Positions 25,641-34,400 of a stretch of 64,000 nt of DNA are shown here, in pieces. The translations under genes and the position numbers were made by a program. The notes under the pieces were generated by a model. The model was not told the origin of the DNA. It ran no database searches and saw nothing but the letters and a program-made list of their open reading frames with translations. Location of the stretch: positions 310,001 to 374,000 of the forward strand of contig NZ_JARZAI010000002.1 of the NCBI RefSeq assembly GCF_029893355.1, given 5' to 3'. Positions within the stretch are counted from its first letter, which is position 1; each line of letters starts with the position of its first letter. The stretch is from Kitasatospora sp. MAA4 (GTDB taxonomy: Bacteria; Actinomycetota; Actinomycetes; Streptomycetales; Streptomycetaceae).

Positions 25641-27403
25641 CGGCCAGCCACTCGATTCACATTGTCGTATTTGCCCGCCACGATCTGACCGATGTTAGTG
25701 ATCGAGTCCTGATTGGCGGCGTCGGTCGGTGACAACGTGCTGCCAGGGCTTTGCGGAGCGTCCATGTACTGCGAGTGGGAGTCGACGGACAGGGGCGCGC
25801 CGTCCGCCACGTCGAACCGCTGGGCGCCGAACTGCGCACTGGCGGGATCCGTCCCGTACCACAACTGGTTGGGATCCGCCTGGTTGTAGATCCAGTCCGT
25901 GGTGGTTCCGAGGGCGGTGCCGAGGACTGGCCCGCCGGCGACCAGGGCGGTGCCGTCGATGCCGGCCTCGGCCTTCGAAGGCAGGTGGGTCACCGGGTCG
26001 TTTCTCGCTGCGCCAACCCAGACATGGCCAGGATCGACATTGAGCTGGGACGCCTTGTCCGCCCCGGTACCGGGACTGCCGACCAGGATGACGTCGTCGG
26101 CCCCGGTGCCGCCCGGCCGCTGCGCCGCCAGGCCCACCGTGGTGGAGCCGTAGCTGTGGCCCAGCGCGGTGAGGTGCGCCGGTGCCCCCTGGTGGGTGGC
26201 ACGTAGCCCGCTGAGGAACTGGTCATAGGATGCCGCGCCCTTCTCCGCCCGGTCAGGGAGCATCACCTCTGCCGTGCTGGGGTCACCGCTGTCCAGGCCG
26301 GGCGGCGGGTCGTAGCCGAGCCAGACGATGGAAGCGGTCGTGGCGGTCGGGTCGGCCTTCTTCGCGGCGAGCCAGACGTTGTGTGCGCGGTCGCCGTCCT
26401 TGCCACCCACATTGGAGAGCGTGGTGCCGAGCCCGGGGACGTAGGCACTGACGTTCTGCGCGGTGTCCGGGTTGCCGTAGGAGAGGATGCCGCGTCCCTG
26501 GCCCTGGTCGCTGATCCCGAGCAGCAGGGCTGGTGGGTGCTGGCCCACATTGTCGCTCAGCGTCTTCTGGATCCTGTTGAAGCCGTCGAGCTTGGTCTTG
26601 TCGTCGGCCGAAAGGCTTGGCTTCTGTTCGTACTGGTTGATCAGGTTGGTGAGGTTGATCCGGTTGGCCTGGTCCCGGACCAGCGACGGTATTCCGTCCC
26701 GGTTACCGATCAGGTCCGGGTGGGTCTCGATCAGGCGCTGCTGCTCGGCCGGTGTGAGTTGGTTCCACCAGGAGAGGACCTGCGTGGATGTGGCGTCCTT
26801 CGACGGGAAGCCGGCCGCGAGCAGGTCCGTCCCCGCCTGGGTGACTGCGCCCAGGTCCTTCTGAGCCTGTGCGATGTCGAGGCCGGAACCGGTACGGGCT
26901 CGTTGCGTCAGGTCGTCGAGCAGCTTGGCGATCCGCGCATCCGCGGTAGTCGCCTCATTGACGGCGTCGCTGATCCGGTTGGCTATGGCCTTGCCCTGCT
27001 GTGGCGTGTCGTAGTTCGGGTCCTTCCGCTCGGCTGCCGCCGGTGGCGGCCAGGAGACCGTCCCGTCATCGGCCACAGTGAAGTGTCCGTCCTGCGCATC
27101 CTGCAGGGCCTCCTGGAGCTTGCCCTGGGCCAGCCGGAAGCTGTCGGCTGCCTCGCGCAGCAAGGTACCCATCGCCGACATCTCGATGTGTGCTGCATCA
27201 AGTCGGGTACTGGTGGTGTGCAGCGAGGCGTTGGCGGCACCGGCGGCCGTGCCGATCCACCGGCCGTCGAAGAGGTGCTTGACCACCTGAGTGTCCATCT
27301 GGTCGACGTGGCCCTGGAAATCGCCGGCGAGCTTGTCGTAGGCGGCGGCAACGGTGTCCAGGGGGCCGAAGTCGGCCTCACGCAGCTCGGCGAGACTGAC
27401 CAT
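25637..27403 (-). CDS. DUF1023 alpha/beta-hydrolase with WXG100-like N-terminal region
   Basis: A 588-residue protein. Residues 1-170 are helical and Ala/Gln-rich like WXG100/ESX-associated domains (FGPLDTVAAAYDKLAGDFQGHVDQMD, IGTAAGAANASL). Residues about 250-560 form the DUF1023 (PF06259) alpha/beta-hydrolase with nucleophile GHSYGS and a preceding YVPGLGTTL segment. Such proteins are widespread in actinomycetes beside small ESX-like proteins and may be type VII-linked or surface lipases. No signal peptide is visible. Its start shares one base with the stop of the upstream gene (TGATG). Confidence 0.8.
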   Translation of the reverse strand: MVSLAELREADFGPLDTVAAAYDKLAGDFQGHVDQMDTQVVKHLFDGRWIGTAAGAANASLHTTSTRLDAAHIEMSAMGTLLREAADSFRLAQGKLQEALQDAQDGHFTVADDGTVSWPPPAAAERKDPNYDTPQQGKAIANRISDAVNEATTADARIAKLLDDLTQRARTGSGLDIAQAQKDLGAVTQAGTDLLAAGFPSKDATSTQVLSWWNQLTPAEQQRLIETHPDLIGNRDGIPSLVRDQANRINLTNLINQYEQKPSLSADDKTKLDGFNRIQKTLSDNVGQHPPALLLGISDQGQGRGILSYGNPDTAQNVSAYVPGLGTTLSNVGGKDGDRAHNVWLAAKKADPTATTASIVWLGYDPPPGLDSGDPSTAEVMLPDRAEKGAASYDQFLSGLRATHQGAPAHLTALGHSYGSTTVGLAAQRPGGTGADDVILVGSPGTGADKASQLNVDPGHVWVGAARNDPVTHLPSKAEAGIDGTALVAGGPVLGTALGTTTDWIYNQADPNQLWYGTDPASAQFGAQRFDVADGAPLSVDSHSQYMDAPQSPGSTLSPTDAANQDSITNIGQIVAGKYDNVNRVAGR

Positions 27404-27774
27404 CAGTTGCCTGCCAAGGCGTAGCGGCCGGCGCTGAGACCAGGGAACGCGTTCGCCGCGCTGGTGTCCGCGTTGCGGTAGGTGGCAGCCGTCTTGCCCA
27501 GCTTGTCGCCAACGCCGTCGACCTCGGAACCCAGGGCGCGCAGGCAGTCCTCCCAGGCAGCGGTGCAGCTGCTGAGCGAGCCGGATGTCTGCCAGCCGAG
27601 CAAACCTGCTACGGCATCGTCGGATGGCTGCTGGACGGTCTTCAACTCGTTGGGCATCGCTGCGCCGGTGTCGTGGGCGACCTTCGCCGCGGCGTCCAGG
27701 TCAGCCGGATCAACTGCGAAGGATGGTGGGCCAGCTGTGCCTACACCGCCTCCGCCAACACTTGCGTTCCCCAT
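27403..27774 (-). CDS. WXG100/ESX-like small protein
   Basis: A 123-residue protein from the ATG at 27774, which follows GAGGGGGAGAC. It has two helical regions with a WxTS-like turn (LLGWQTSGSLSSCTAAWEDCLRALGSEVDGVGDKLGKTAATYRNAD) resembling WXG100-superfamily proteins, where W-x-G sits between two helices. It lies directly upstream of, and is coupled to, the DUF1023 hydrolase. It is likely a helical partner or secretion-targeting subunit. Confidence 0.65.
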   Translation of the reverse strand: MGNASVGGGGVGTAGPPSFAVDPADLDAAAKVAHDTGAAMPNELKTVQQPSDDAVAGLLGWQTSGSLSSCTAAWEDCLRALGSEVDGVGDKLGKTAATYRNADTSAANAFPGLSAGRYALAGN

Positions 27775-28076
27775 GTCTCCCCCTCGGCAATACACGACTC
27801 GGCTGTAACTCAGAGCATTGAGAAGTCAGCCTATCGTAAGGATGAAAATGGGATGAATATGGTAATCACCTGGGGTGCCGAGGCTATGCCGTGCGGGATC
27901 GCCAACTATCAGTTGGAGCGTCCGCCGGTAGGGGTGGGACGCGCCCCGGACGCGGTGCTGACGGCGGGTCTGGAGGCGTAACCGGTAGCTGGCCTCCGCA
28001 GTTGCGCTGGAACGGCGTTCGCCCGTATGGCGCAGCGGTTCCACGGTTCGAGCTTGGCATCAGGCGACCGTTCGTT
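27775..28076. other. intergenic region with no supported gene
   Basis: This 302-base gap lies between the ESX-like operon (transcribed leftwards) and the 3' end of the methyltransferase gene. The left part (27810-27870) is unusually AT-rich for this genome and contains TACGAT on the minus strand, a possible -10 element for the ESX-like operon. A 40-codon plus-strand frame beginning near 27859 has no good Shine-Dalgarno. The left edge of the biosynthetic cluster probably falls here. Confidence 0.5.
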
Positions 28077-29147
28077 CTACACCGGGACCGCCTCGATTGC
28101 GGTTTCGCTGCGGGAGGCGTGGGTGGGGGCGGGGTGGATTGAGCGGATGGCGAAGCCGGCGGCCGTGAGGAGGGTGCGGTACTGGGCGAGGGTGCGGTCG
28201 TGGCCGTCGACCATGACGAGCATCAGGAGGTCGATCAGTTTGGCCTGGGCGGCGAAGCGGGTGGGGCGGGTGGTGGGGGGCTCGTCCTGGTCCTCCAGGT
28301 ACTCGAAGACGAGCAGGCGGCCGTCGGGCGGGATGGCCTCGCGGACGCGGCGCAGGATGGTGGCGGCGCTGGGGTCGTCCCAGTTGTGCAGGACGCGCGA
28401 GAGGATGTAGAGGTCGGCGCCGGGTGGGACGGTCTTCTCGTCGAAGAAGCTGCCGGGGACGAAGTCGACGCGGTCGGCGAGGCCGGCTTCGGTGAGGCGG
28501 GTGCGGGCCAGGTCGATCGACTCCGGTAGGTCCACCAGGACGCCGCGCGCTGCGCGGTGGCGGGCGAGGACCTTCGCGAGCAGCCCGCCCTCGCCGCCGC
28601 CGATGTCGACGACAGTGCCGAGACCGCGCAGGTCGCAGGCGGCGAGCGCGGCCGGGACGGCGGCGGCGCCCATCGCGGCGTGGAAGGTGGCGGCGGCCTG
28701 CGGGTGTTCGCCGAGGTAGTCGTAGAACGGGACGTCGTGCAGCCGCTCGAAGGCGGGCCGGCCGGTGCGCAGGGTGTGCAGGATCTCGCCGAAGGCTCCG
28801 TGCACCTCCTCGCCGAACATCAGCGCGGTGGGCCGGCTGGAGCGGCGGTAGTCCGAGCAGAGCAGGCGGGTGGTGGGGGTGAGGGCGAAGGTGCGCGGCG
28901 GGCTCTCGCGCAGCAGGTCGCTCGCGCTCAGGGCGCGCAGGGTGCGGTGCAGGGCGCGCGGGTCGGCGCCGCAGGCGGCGGCGAGGTCGTCCACGGTGCG
29001 CGGGGCCTCGGCGAGCAGGTCGGGGATGCCGAGTTTGGCGATCGCGTAGCAGGCCTGGGCGATCCAGCCGCCGGTCAACACCGAGAACAGGGCAGCGCGT
29101 TCAGCGATTCCGGGCTGCTGGTCAGCCGCGGGTGCGGGCTGCGTCAC
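28077..29147 (-). CDS. SAM-dependent O-methyltransferase (acetylserotonin/hydroxyneurosporene OMT-like)
   Basis: A 356-residue two-domain methyltransferase. Residues 15-110 form the dimerisation winged helix (FSVLTGGWIAQACYAIAKLGIPDLL). The Rossmann domain has motif I VVDIGGGEGGLLAKVL and the catalytic region SRVLHNWDDPSAATILRRVREAI followed by DGRLLVFEY. This family methylates phenolic hydroxyls in antibiotic pathways, so the 4-hydroxyphenyl group supplied by HmaS/Hmo/HpgT is an obvious candidate acceptor (inference). The GTG start overlaps the stop of the SGNH hydrolase gene (GTGA). It belongs to the minus-strand unit Hmo - SGNH - methyltransferase at the left flank of the cluster. Confidence 0.88.
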   Translation of the reverse strand: MTQPAPAADQQPGIAERAALFSVLTGGWIAQACYAIAKLGIPDLLAEAPRTVDDLAAACGADPRALHRTLRALSASDLLRESPPRTFALTPTTRLLCSDYRRSSRPTALMFGEEVHGAFGEILHTLRTGRPAFERLHDVPFYDYLGEHPQAAATFHAAMGAAAVPAALAACDLRGLGTVVDIGGGEGGLLAKVLARHRAARGVLVDLPESIDLARTRLTEAGLADRVDFVPGSFFDEKTVPPGADLYILSRVLHNWDDPSAATILRRVREAIPPDGRLLVFEYLEDQDEPPTTRPTRFAAQAKLIDLLMLVMVDGHDRTLAQYRTLLTAAGFAIRSIHPAPTHASRSETAIEAVPV

Positions 29148-29842
29148 GACTGCTCGCCGCGCAGCCGGGCGCCGAGGCCGCGGATGGTCTCGGCGGCGGC
29201 GATGGCGTGCGAGCGCCGGGTACCGTGCCGGCCGTCCGCGCTGTAGAGATCGGCCTCCTTGGACGCCGGGTGGCCGATCAGGCTCACCTGTACGGTGCCC
29301 AGCTGCGCGGCCATCCGCTGGGTGCGGTCGGCCAGGTCGTGCAGCCGGGTGCGCAGCGCGGGGCGGAACTCCTCGGGCACGGCGGGGGAGTTCGAGCCGT
29401 CGAACATGCTCACGGTGATCACCGTGGCCCCGCCGGCTTGCAGGCCCTCGACGATGGCCCGCAGATCCGCCTCGACGGCGTCGGCGTCGTAGGAGCGGGC
29501 GAGCAGGTTGTAGCCGCCGCAGGCGACCAGGGCGAGGTCGGGGCCGAACGCGCGGGCCTCGTCGAGCTGTTCGGTCCGAACCTGCTCCGAGCGGGTGTTG
29601 CGGTAGCCGAAGTTGTGGAACGCGAAGCCCGGTCGCAGCGCGGCGAGTTCGGCGGCGATCCGGTCGGCCCAGGGCTCGTCCGGGTAGCCGGGGCTGGGCT
29701 CGCCGAGGCCCTCGGCGATGCTGTCGCCGAGCACCGCGAAGCGCTGCCAGGGGTGCCCGGCGAGCAGGGCCGCCGCCTCTCCGTCGCGCAGGCAGTACGG
29801 ATCGGCGGTTTCGCCGGGTGTCAGGGCTCTGGGCATGGGCAT
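29144..29842 (-). CDS. SGNH/GDSL-family hydrolase
   Basis: A 232-residue SGNH hydrolase. Block I is FAVLGDSIAEGLGEP, block II Gly lies in FHNFGYRNTRSEQ, block III is VACGGYNLL (GGYN rather than GxND, Asn retained), and the C-terminal Asp/His region contains ADGRHGTRRSHA. No signal peptide, so it is cytoplasmic. Such enzymes hydrolyse or transfer acyl esters. It is coupled to the downstream methyltransferase and follows the Hmo gene in the same direction, so it may release or edit an ester or thioester intermediate. ATGs at 29842 and 29836 are both possible. Confidence 0.82.
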   Translation of the reverse strand: MPMPRALTPGETADPYCLRDGEAAALLAGHPWQRFAVLGDSIAEGLGEPSPGYPDEPWADRIAAELAALRPGFAFHNFGYRNTRSEQVRTEQLDEARAFGPDLALVACGGYNLLARSYDADAVEADLRAIVEGLQAGGATVITVSMFDGSNSPAVPEEFRPALRTRLHDLADRTQRMAAQLGTVQVSLIGHPASKEADLYSADGRHGTRRSHAIAAAETIRGLGARLRGEQS

Positions 29843-29884
29843 GGAGGGTGTGTTCCCTTCTGCGGTTGCTTCTCAAACGCTGAA

Positions 29885-30970
29885 CTACGCTGGGTGGAGG
29901 GAGAGTAGGGAACGGTCGACGGCGCCGACGGTCGGGCGGCCGGACAGCACCATCGCCTCCGTCAGCTCCTCCCGCAGCAGGCCCAGCACGGCGGCCGCGC
30001 CCGCCTGCCCGCCGCAGGCCAGCCCCCAGAGCACCGGGCGGCCGATCAGGGCCGCGTCGGCGCCCAGTGCGAGTGCCTTCAGTACGTCGACCCCGGACCG
30101 GATGCCGCCGTCCACCAGGATGGCGCACTGCCCGGCGACGGCGTCCGCGATCTCCGGCAGTGCTTCCACGCTCGGTACCGCGTGGTCCAGTTGGCGGCCG
30201 CCGTGGTTGGAGACCACGATGCCCGCCGCGCCGTGCGCCACCGCCCGCCGGGCGTCCTCGGCGGTCAGGATGCCCTTGAGTACGAGCGGCAGCCGGGTCC
30301 GCTCGCGCAGCCAGCCGAGGTCGGCCCAGGTGATCGAGGCGTCGAACTGCTCCCGGGAGTGCCGGGCTATGCCGGACTCACCGGGCCGGCTGCCGTGCGT
30401 GGCGGCCATCACGGACGGGTCCAGGTTGACCGCCCGGATGTGGTCGGGCAGCGCGAAACCGTGGCGCAGGTCGCGCAGTCGGCGGGCCACCCGGGGGGCG
30501 TCCACGGTGAGCACCAGGGCGCCGTAGCCGGCCGCCTCGGCCCGTTCGACCAGGCCGAGCAGCAGTTCGCGCTGCCGCAGCCAGTAGAGCTGCAACCAGT
30601 ACGGGCCGCTGGTGGCCTCGGCGATCTCCTCCAGGGTGCGGCTGGCGAACATCGCGGCGATGTAGAGCGCGCCCTGCTCGCCGGCCGCCCGGGCGCTGGC
30701 GACCTCGCCCACGGGGTGGCAGAGCCGGTGGTAGGCCATCGGCGCCACGCCCATCGGTGCCGCCAGCGCGCCGCCCAGCAGGGTGGTGGCCGGGTCGCAC
30801 CGGGTGACGTCGACCAGGACGGAGGGCCGGAGCCTGATCCGGTCCCAGGCCCGCCGCGCGCCGCCGATCAGCGACTCGCTGCCGCTCCCGCCGGCCAGGA
30901 ACGCCCAGACGTCGGCGGGCAGTTGCCCGCGTGCCGGGGCCTCGTACTCGTCCACGCTCAACAGCTGCAC
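29885..30970 (-). CDS. hmo: 4-hydroxymandelate oxidase
   Basis: A 361-residue FMN-dependent alpha-hydroxy-acid oxidase. The barrel shows the FMN and active-site features of the family: APMAYHRLCHP, LQLYWLR, LVLTVDAPRVARRLRD, the base His in VSNHGGRQLD, and DGGIRSGVDVLKALALGADAALIGRP. The hydroxyphenylglycine enzyme Hmo oxidises (S)-4-hydroxymandelate to 4-hydroxybenzoylformate with O2. The pairing with HpgT (divergent, 86 bases away) and HmaS in the same cluster supports this assignment over lactate or glycolate oxidase. GTG start with AAGGG upstream. Confidence 0.88.
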   Translation of the reverse strand: MQLLSVDEYEAPARGQLPADVWAFLAGGSGSESLIGGARRAWDRIRLRPSVLVDVTRCDPATTLLGGALAAPMGVAPMAYHRLCHPVGEVASARAAGEQGALYIAAMFASRTLEEIAEATSGPYWLQLYWLRQRELLLGLVERAEAAGYGALVLTVDAPRVARRLRDLRHGFALPDHIRAVNLDPSVMAATHGSRPGESGIARHSREQFDASITWADLGWLRERTRLPLVLKGILTAEDARRAVAHGAAGIVVSNHGGRQLDHAVPSVEALPEIADAVAGQCAILVDGGIRSGVDVLKALALGADAALIGRPVLWGLACGGQAGAAAVLGLLREELTEAMVLSGRPTVGAVDRSLLSLHPA

Positions 30971-31056
30971 GGTGTCACCCTTTTCTTCCCGATGCCTGAT
31001 CTAGCATGTGCCGCAGCCGAGTTCGGATCACTTCCCACGCCTTGGAAAGGACGCCC

Positions 31057-32370
31057 GTGGCGACCCAGGCCCGCCGCACCAGGCCGCTGGACCTCAGCGC
31101 GCTGCACGCCTCGCTCAGCGATCCGCTGCTGGACGCGATGAACTTCCTCAACGAGGTGACCCAGCGCTTCCCGCAGGCGGTCTCCTTCGCTCCCGGGCGC
31201 CCGTACGAGGGGCTCTTCGACGTCGCCGCGATCGAGCGCCACCTGAACGTCTACACCGCCTACCTGACCGAGGAGTTGGGCCAGAGCCCGGAGCAGGTCA
31301 GGACCGCCCTCTTCCAGTACGGGCGTACCAACGGCCAGATCCACGCGCTGGTGGCCCGGACCCTGGAGAACGACGAGGGCATCCGGATCGCGCCCGAGGC
31401 CGTGGTGGTGACGGTCGGTTGCCAGGAGGGCATGCTGCTGGTGCTGCGCGCGCTGTTCGCCGACGCCGACGACGTGCTGATGGTCAACTCGCCCTGCTAC
31501 GTGGGCGCCACGGGTGCGGCCCGGCTGCTGGACATCCCGGTCGAGCCGGTCCGCGAGGGTCCGCAGGGCCTGGACCCGGAGCTGGTGGCGGCCACCGCCG
31601 CGCGGCTGCGGGCGGCCGGCAAGCGGCCGCGCGCGCTGTACCTGGTACCGGACTTCGGCAATCCATCCGGCGTCAGCCTGGGGGTGGCCGCACGGCACCG
31701 GCTGCTGGAGGTGGCGGCGGAGCACGATCTGCTGATCCTGGAGGACAATCCGTACGGCTTCTTCGTCCGGGAGGGCGAGCCCCGCCCGACGCTGAAGTCC
31801 CTGGACCGGGACCGCCGGGTGATCCATCTGGGCTCCTTCGCCAAGACGGCGTTCCCCGGCGCCCGGGTCGGCTATGTGCTGGCCGACCAGGAGGTGGCCG
31901 CGCCGGACGGGCGGCGCAGCCTGCTGGCCGAGGAGCTCTCCAAGATCAAGAGCATGACGACGGTCAACACCCCGGCGCTGAGCCAGGCGGTGATCGGCGG
32001 CCTGCTGATCGAGAGCGGCTTCCGGCTGCGCGAGACCAACGGCGCGGCCATCGCCTTCTATCGCCGCAATCTCGACACCCTGCTGCGGCAGTTGGAGCTG
32101 CACCTGCCCAGGGGCCGGCGCGAGGCGCTGGGTCTGAGCTGGAACCGGCCCGACGGCGGGTTCTTCCTGACCGTCAACGTCCGCTTCCGCGCGGACAATC
32201 AGGCGCTGGAGCGCTCCGCGCGCGACTACGGAGTGCTCTGGACACCGATGGAATCCTTCTACCCGGGCGGCGGAGGTGAACATCAACTTCGCCTTTCGTG
32301 CAGTTACTTGAGTATGGATCAGATCGACGACGGGGTAAGGAGATTCGCCGACTTCGTGGCCGGTGCCTGA
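31057..32370 (+). CDS. hpgT: 4-hydroxyphenylglycine aminotransferase
   Basis: A 437-residue fold-type I PLP aminotransferase from the GTG at 31057, which has GGAAAGG six bases upstream; an earlier in-frame ATG at 31006 lacks a ribosome site. Motifs: FAPGRPYEG, VTVGCQEGMLLVLRAL, YLVPDFGNPSGVSLG, LEDNPYGFF and the PLP lysine in LGSFAKTAFPGARVGY. It closely fits the HpgT group of glycopeptide, CDA and feglymycin clusters, which transaminates 4-hydroxybenzoylformate to 4-hydroxyphenylglycine. HpgT usually takes the amino group from tyrosine, returning 4-hydroxyphenylpyruvate to HmaS and making a cycle. It is divergent from hmo. Confidence 0.88.
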   Translation: MATQARRTRPLDLSALHASLSDPLLDAMNFLNEVTQRFPQAVSFAPGRPYEGLFDVAAIERHLNVYTAYLTEELGQSPEQVRTALFQYGRTNGQIHALVARTLENDEGIRIAPEAVVVTVGCQEGMLLVLRALFADADDVLMVNSPCYVGATGAARLLDIPVEPVREGPQGLDPELVAATAARLRAAGKRPRALYLVPDFGNPSGVSLGVAARHRLLEVAAEHDLLILEDNPYGFFVREGEPRPTLKSLDRDRRVIHLGSFAKTAFPGARVGYVLADQEVAAPDGRRSLLAEELSKIKSMTTVNTPALSQAVIGGLLIESGFRLRETNGAAIAFYRRNLDTLLRQLELHLPRGRREALGLSWNRPDGGFFLTVNVRFRADNQALERSARDYGVLWTPMESFYPGGGGEHQLRLSCSYLSMDQIDDGVRRFADFVAGA

Positions 32371-32526
32371 CCTCACGGGCCCCCGCCCCCTCATCCGGTG
32401 CCGTGCTACCCCGCGGCCCCGCCCGCAAAACAGGTCCCAGATCACGGCATGTGTCACGGTGGAGTTCACCTCGTGCGGACCTTCACCGCGTGCTCCCGAT
32501 GGCACAGATCCTCATCACAAGGAGCC

Positions 32527-32556
32527 TTGACCAGCCCGGTCGGGTGTGGGAATTTT
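32527..32556 (+). promoter_or_regulatory. candidate promoter of the main biosynthetic operon
   Basis: The 249-base gap between hpgT and the first AMP ligase contains TTGACC (32527), an 18-base spacer and AATTTT (32551), a locally AT-rich patch. It lies about 65 bases before the ATG. The -35 element is good, the -10 weak. This gap and the 202-base gap before the first P450 are the longest within the rightward genes of the cluster, so a promoter here is plausible. Confidence 0.35.
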
Positions 32557-32619
32557 ACGGCGCGAGACAGCCAAACCTGGCTTCGCGCCTGCCGATCGCA
32601 TCCTTATCCGGGAGACGCG

Positions 32620-34053
32620 ATGTTGGGTTCCGCCGCACCTCGCCCATCGGGAGTCCCGCCGCAGGACGGCTGGGTCGACCACTACCTGCTCGCCGGTCCG
32701 GCGGACGAACCGTGTCTGCGGATGGGCCGGATCGTGACCCGTGCGGGGCTGCTCGACCTGGTTGGTGAGCAGCAGAAACGTTTATCCCTAGCGGGAGTTG
32801 AGTCCGGCGGTACGGTCACGCTCCGGTTGCCGCCCTCGCTGACGTACATCGCCGTCCTGCTTGCCGCCTGGCGGATCGGTGCCCAAGTGAGCCTGCTCGA
32901 CCACCGGTTGACGCAGGCCGAGGTCGACCGGGCGCTCGACCGGCTGGCTCCCGAGGTCGTCGTGACGGCCGCGCGGACCGGCGGCGCGGCCCTGCGCGGC
33001 TACAGCGAGGTCGACGCGCTCGCCGACCGGCGGCCCGGCGGCCGGCCGGCGGCGAGCGGGCACTGCCTGGTCCAGCTGAGCTCCGGATCGACCGGCCCGA
33101 GCAAGGTCATCGCCCGCACGCCGCAGGACCTGATCGCCGAACTCGCCCGCTACGACCGCCTCCCCGACTACCCGGCGCGCGGCGAGCGGATGGTGCTGCT
33201 CGCCTCCGTCGTGCACGTGCTGGGCCTGGTCGGCGGGCTGCTGCAGTGCCTGCACGCCGGCGTCCGGCTGGACTTCCCCGAGCGACTGACCGGCACCGGC
33301 ATCCTGGATGCGGTGGCCGCCGACGAGCGGCCGACCACGGTGCTCGGCGTCCCCTTCCATGCCGAACTCCTCGCCGCCCAAGGCGACCCCGCCCAAGGGC
33401 GCTTCCCGCAGTTGCGGCGGATGATCGTGGCGGGCGAGCTGACCCGCCCCGGCCTGCAGGCCGCCTTCGCCGACCGCTACGGCGTCCCGCTCGGCACCAT
33501 GTTCGGGATGACCGAGCTCGGCATGATCGCCACCGATCTCACCGGCCGCCACCACCCCGCGGTCGAACCGGCCGACGGCATGGAACTGAAGCTTCGGAAC
33601 GGCGAGTTGCTGATCGCGGCCGCCGCCTCCCCCTACCTCGGCCACACCGACCCGACACGCTGGGCGGACGGCTGGCTGCACACCCGGGACGCCGCGACCG
33701 TCGACCCGCAGAGCGGCCTGCTGACCCTGCTGGGCCGACTCGACTCGCAGATCTCGATCGGCGGCCTCAAGGTCGACCTGACCGAGGTCGAGCGGACGGT
33801 GACCGCGCTGCCCGGCGTGGCCGAGGCCGTGGTCGTCTTCGACAGTGTCGGCACGGGCGGGATCGACGCCTACCTGGCGCTCCAGGGAACCACTGCGGAG
33901 AGCGTGCAGGCCTCTCTCGTCCGGGAGTTGGCGCCCTACAAGCGCCCCCGGCGACTCCATGTGCTGCCCGCTCTCCCGCGCACCACCACCGGCAAGACCC
34001 TGCGCGACCCGGCCGCCCTGCGCCGGGCCGCCGCCGAGCACCCCTCCTCCTGA
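32620..34053 (+). CDS. free-standing AMP-dependent acyl/aryl ligase 1
   Basis: A 477-residue ANL-superfamily enzyme from the ATG at 32620 (GGAG six bases upstream). The frame is open further upstream but without coding character. The P-loop is LSSGSTGPSKVIAR, motif A5 MFGMTELGMIATDL, A7 HTRDAATVD, A8 GRLDSQISIGGLKVDLTEVE, and the catalytic lysine lies in RTTTGKTLRD. It activates a carboxylate as the adenylate and passes it to CoA or a carrier protein. No condensation or carrier domain is fused. It starts the 13-gene operon, just before two free-standing carrier proteins, its likely acceptors. Substrate not predictable from sequence; 4-hydroxyphenylglycine or 4-hydroxybenzoylformate are context-based candidates. 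Confidence 0.85.
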   Translation: MLGSAAPRPSGVPPQDGWVDHYLLAGPADEPCLRMGRIVTRAGLLDLVGEQQKRLSLAGVESGGTVTLRLPPSLTYIAVLLAAWRIGAQVSLLDHRLTQAEVDRALDRLAPEVVVTAARTGGAALRGYSEVDALADRRPGGRPAASGHCLVQLSSGSTGPSKVIARTPQDLIAELARYDRLPDYPARGERMVLLASVVHVLGLVGGLLQCLHAGVRLDFPERLTGTGILDAVAADERPTTVLGVPFHAELLAAQGDPAQGRFPQLRRMIVAGELTRPGLQAAFADRYGVPLGTMFGMTELGMIATDLTGRHHPAVEPADGMELKLRNGELLIAAAASPYLGHTDPTRWADGWLHTRDAATVDPQSGLLTLLGRLDSQISIGGLKVDLTEVERTVTALPGVAEAVVVFDSVGTGGIDAYLALQGTTAESVQASLVRELAPYKRPRRLHVLPALPRTTTGKTLRDPAALRRAAAEHPSS

Positions 34054-34121
34054 TCCCCGCAGCGCCACCCACCCCGCCACGGCGGGGCGACCGGGCGCGG
34101 CCGTCCGAAAGGCAGAGCACC

Positions 34122-34400
34122 GTGGCAGATGTGAAAGAGGAGATCAGCGCGTTCATCGTCCAGTCCCTGCGGGAGATGAACTACGACGTCGACGAGGTCA
34201 CCGAGGAGACCGATCTCGGACCCGCCGGCCTCGACCTGGAGTCGCTGGCGCTGGCGGAGCTGACGGTCCAGTTGGAGGACGTCTACGGGCTGAAGTTCAG
34301 CGACGAGGACGTCGAGACCCTGGCGACGCTGAACCTCGGCGAGTTCGCCACCGCCCTGGCCGCGAGACTGGCCGGCGCCGCGGCGGGCAGAGCTGAATGA
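34122..34400 (+). CDS. free-standing acyl carrier protein 1
   Basis: A 92-residue acidic four-helix carrier protein with a GTG start. The phosphopantetheine attachment site is Ser41 in GLDLESLALAEL; the residue before Ser is Glu rather than the usual Asp. The rest fits PF00550 (EISAFIVQSLREMNYDVDEVTEETDLGPAGLD, LEDVYGLKFSDEDVETLATL). It follows AMP ligase 1 and overlaps the second carrier gene by ATGA. It resembles carrier proteins of aryl-polyene and other free-standing type II systems. Confidence 0.87.
   Translation: MADVKEEISAFIVQSLREMNYDVDEVTEETDLGPAGLDLESLALAELTVQLEDVYGLKFSDEDVETLATLNLGEFATALAARLAGAAAGRAE

Noticed and set aside
27859..27981. Possible 40-codon plus-strand ORF near the left edge of the biosynthetic cluster
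   Set aside because: No good Shine-Dalgarno, no promoter with spacing, no terminator; composition not distinct from random open frame.
32398..32619. Upstream extension of AMP ligase 1 by 74 codons
   Set aside because: The extension has no conserved sequence; the ATG at 32620 has a proper ribosome site and the protein then has family-typical length.
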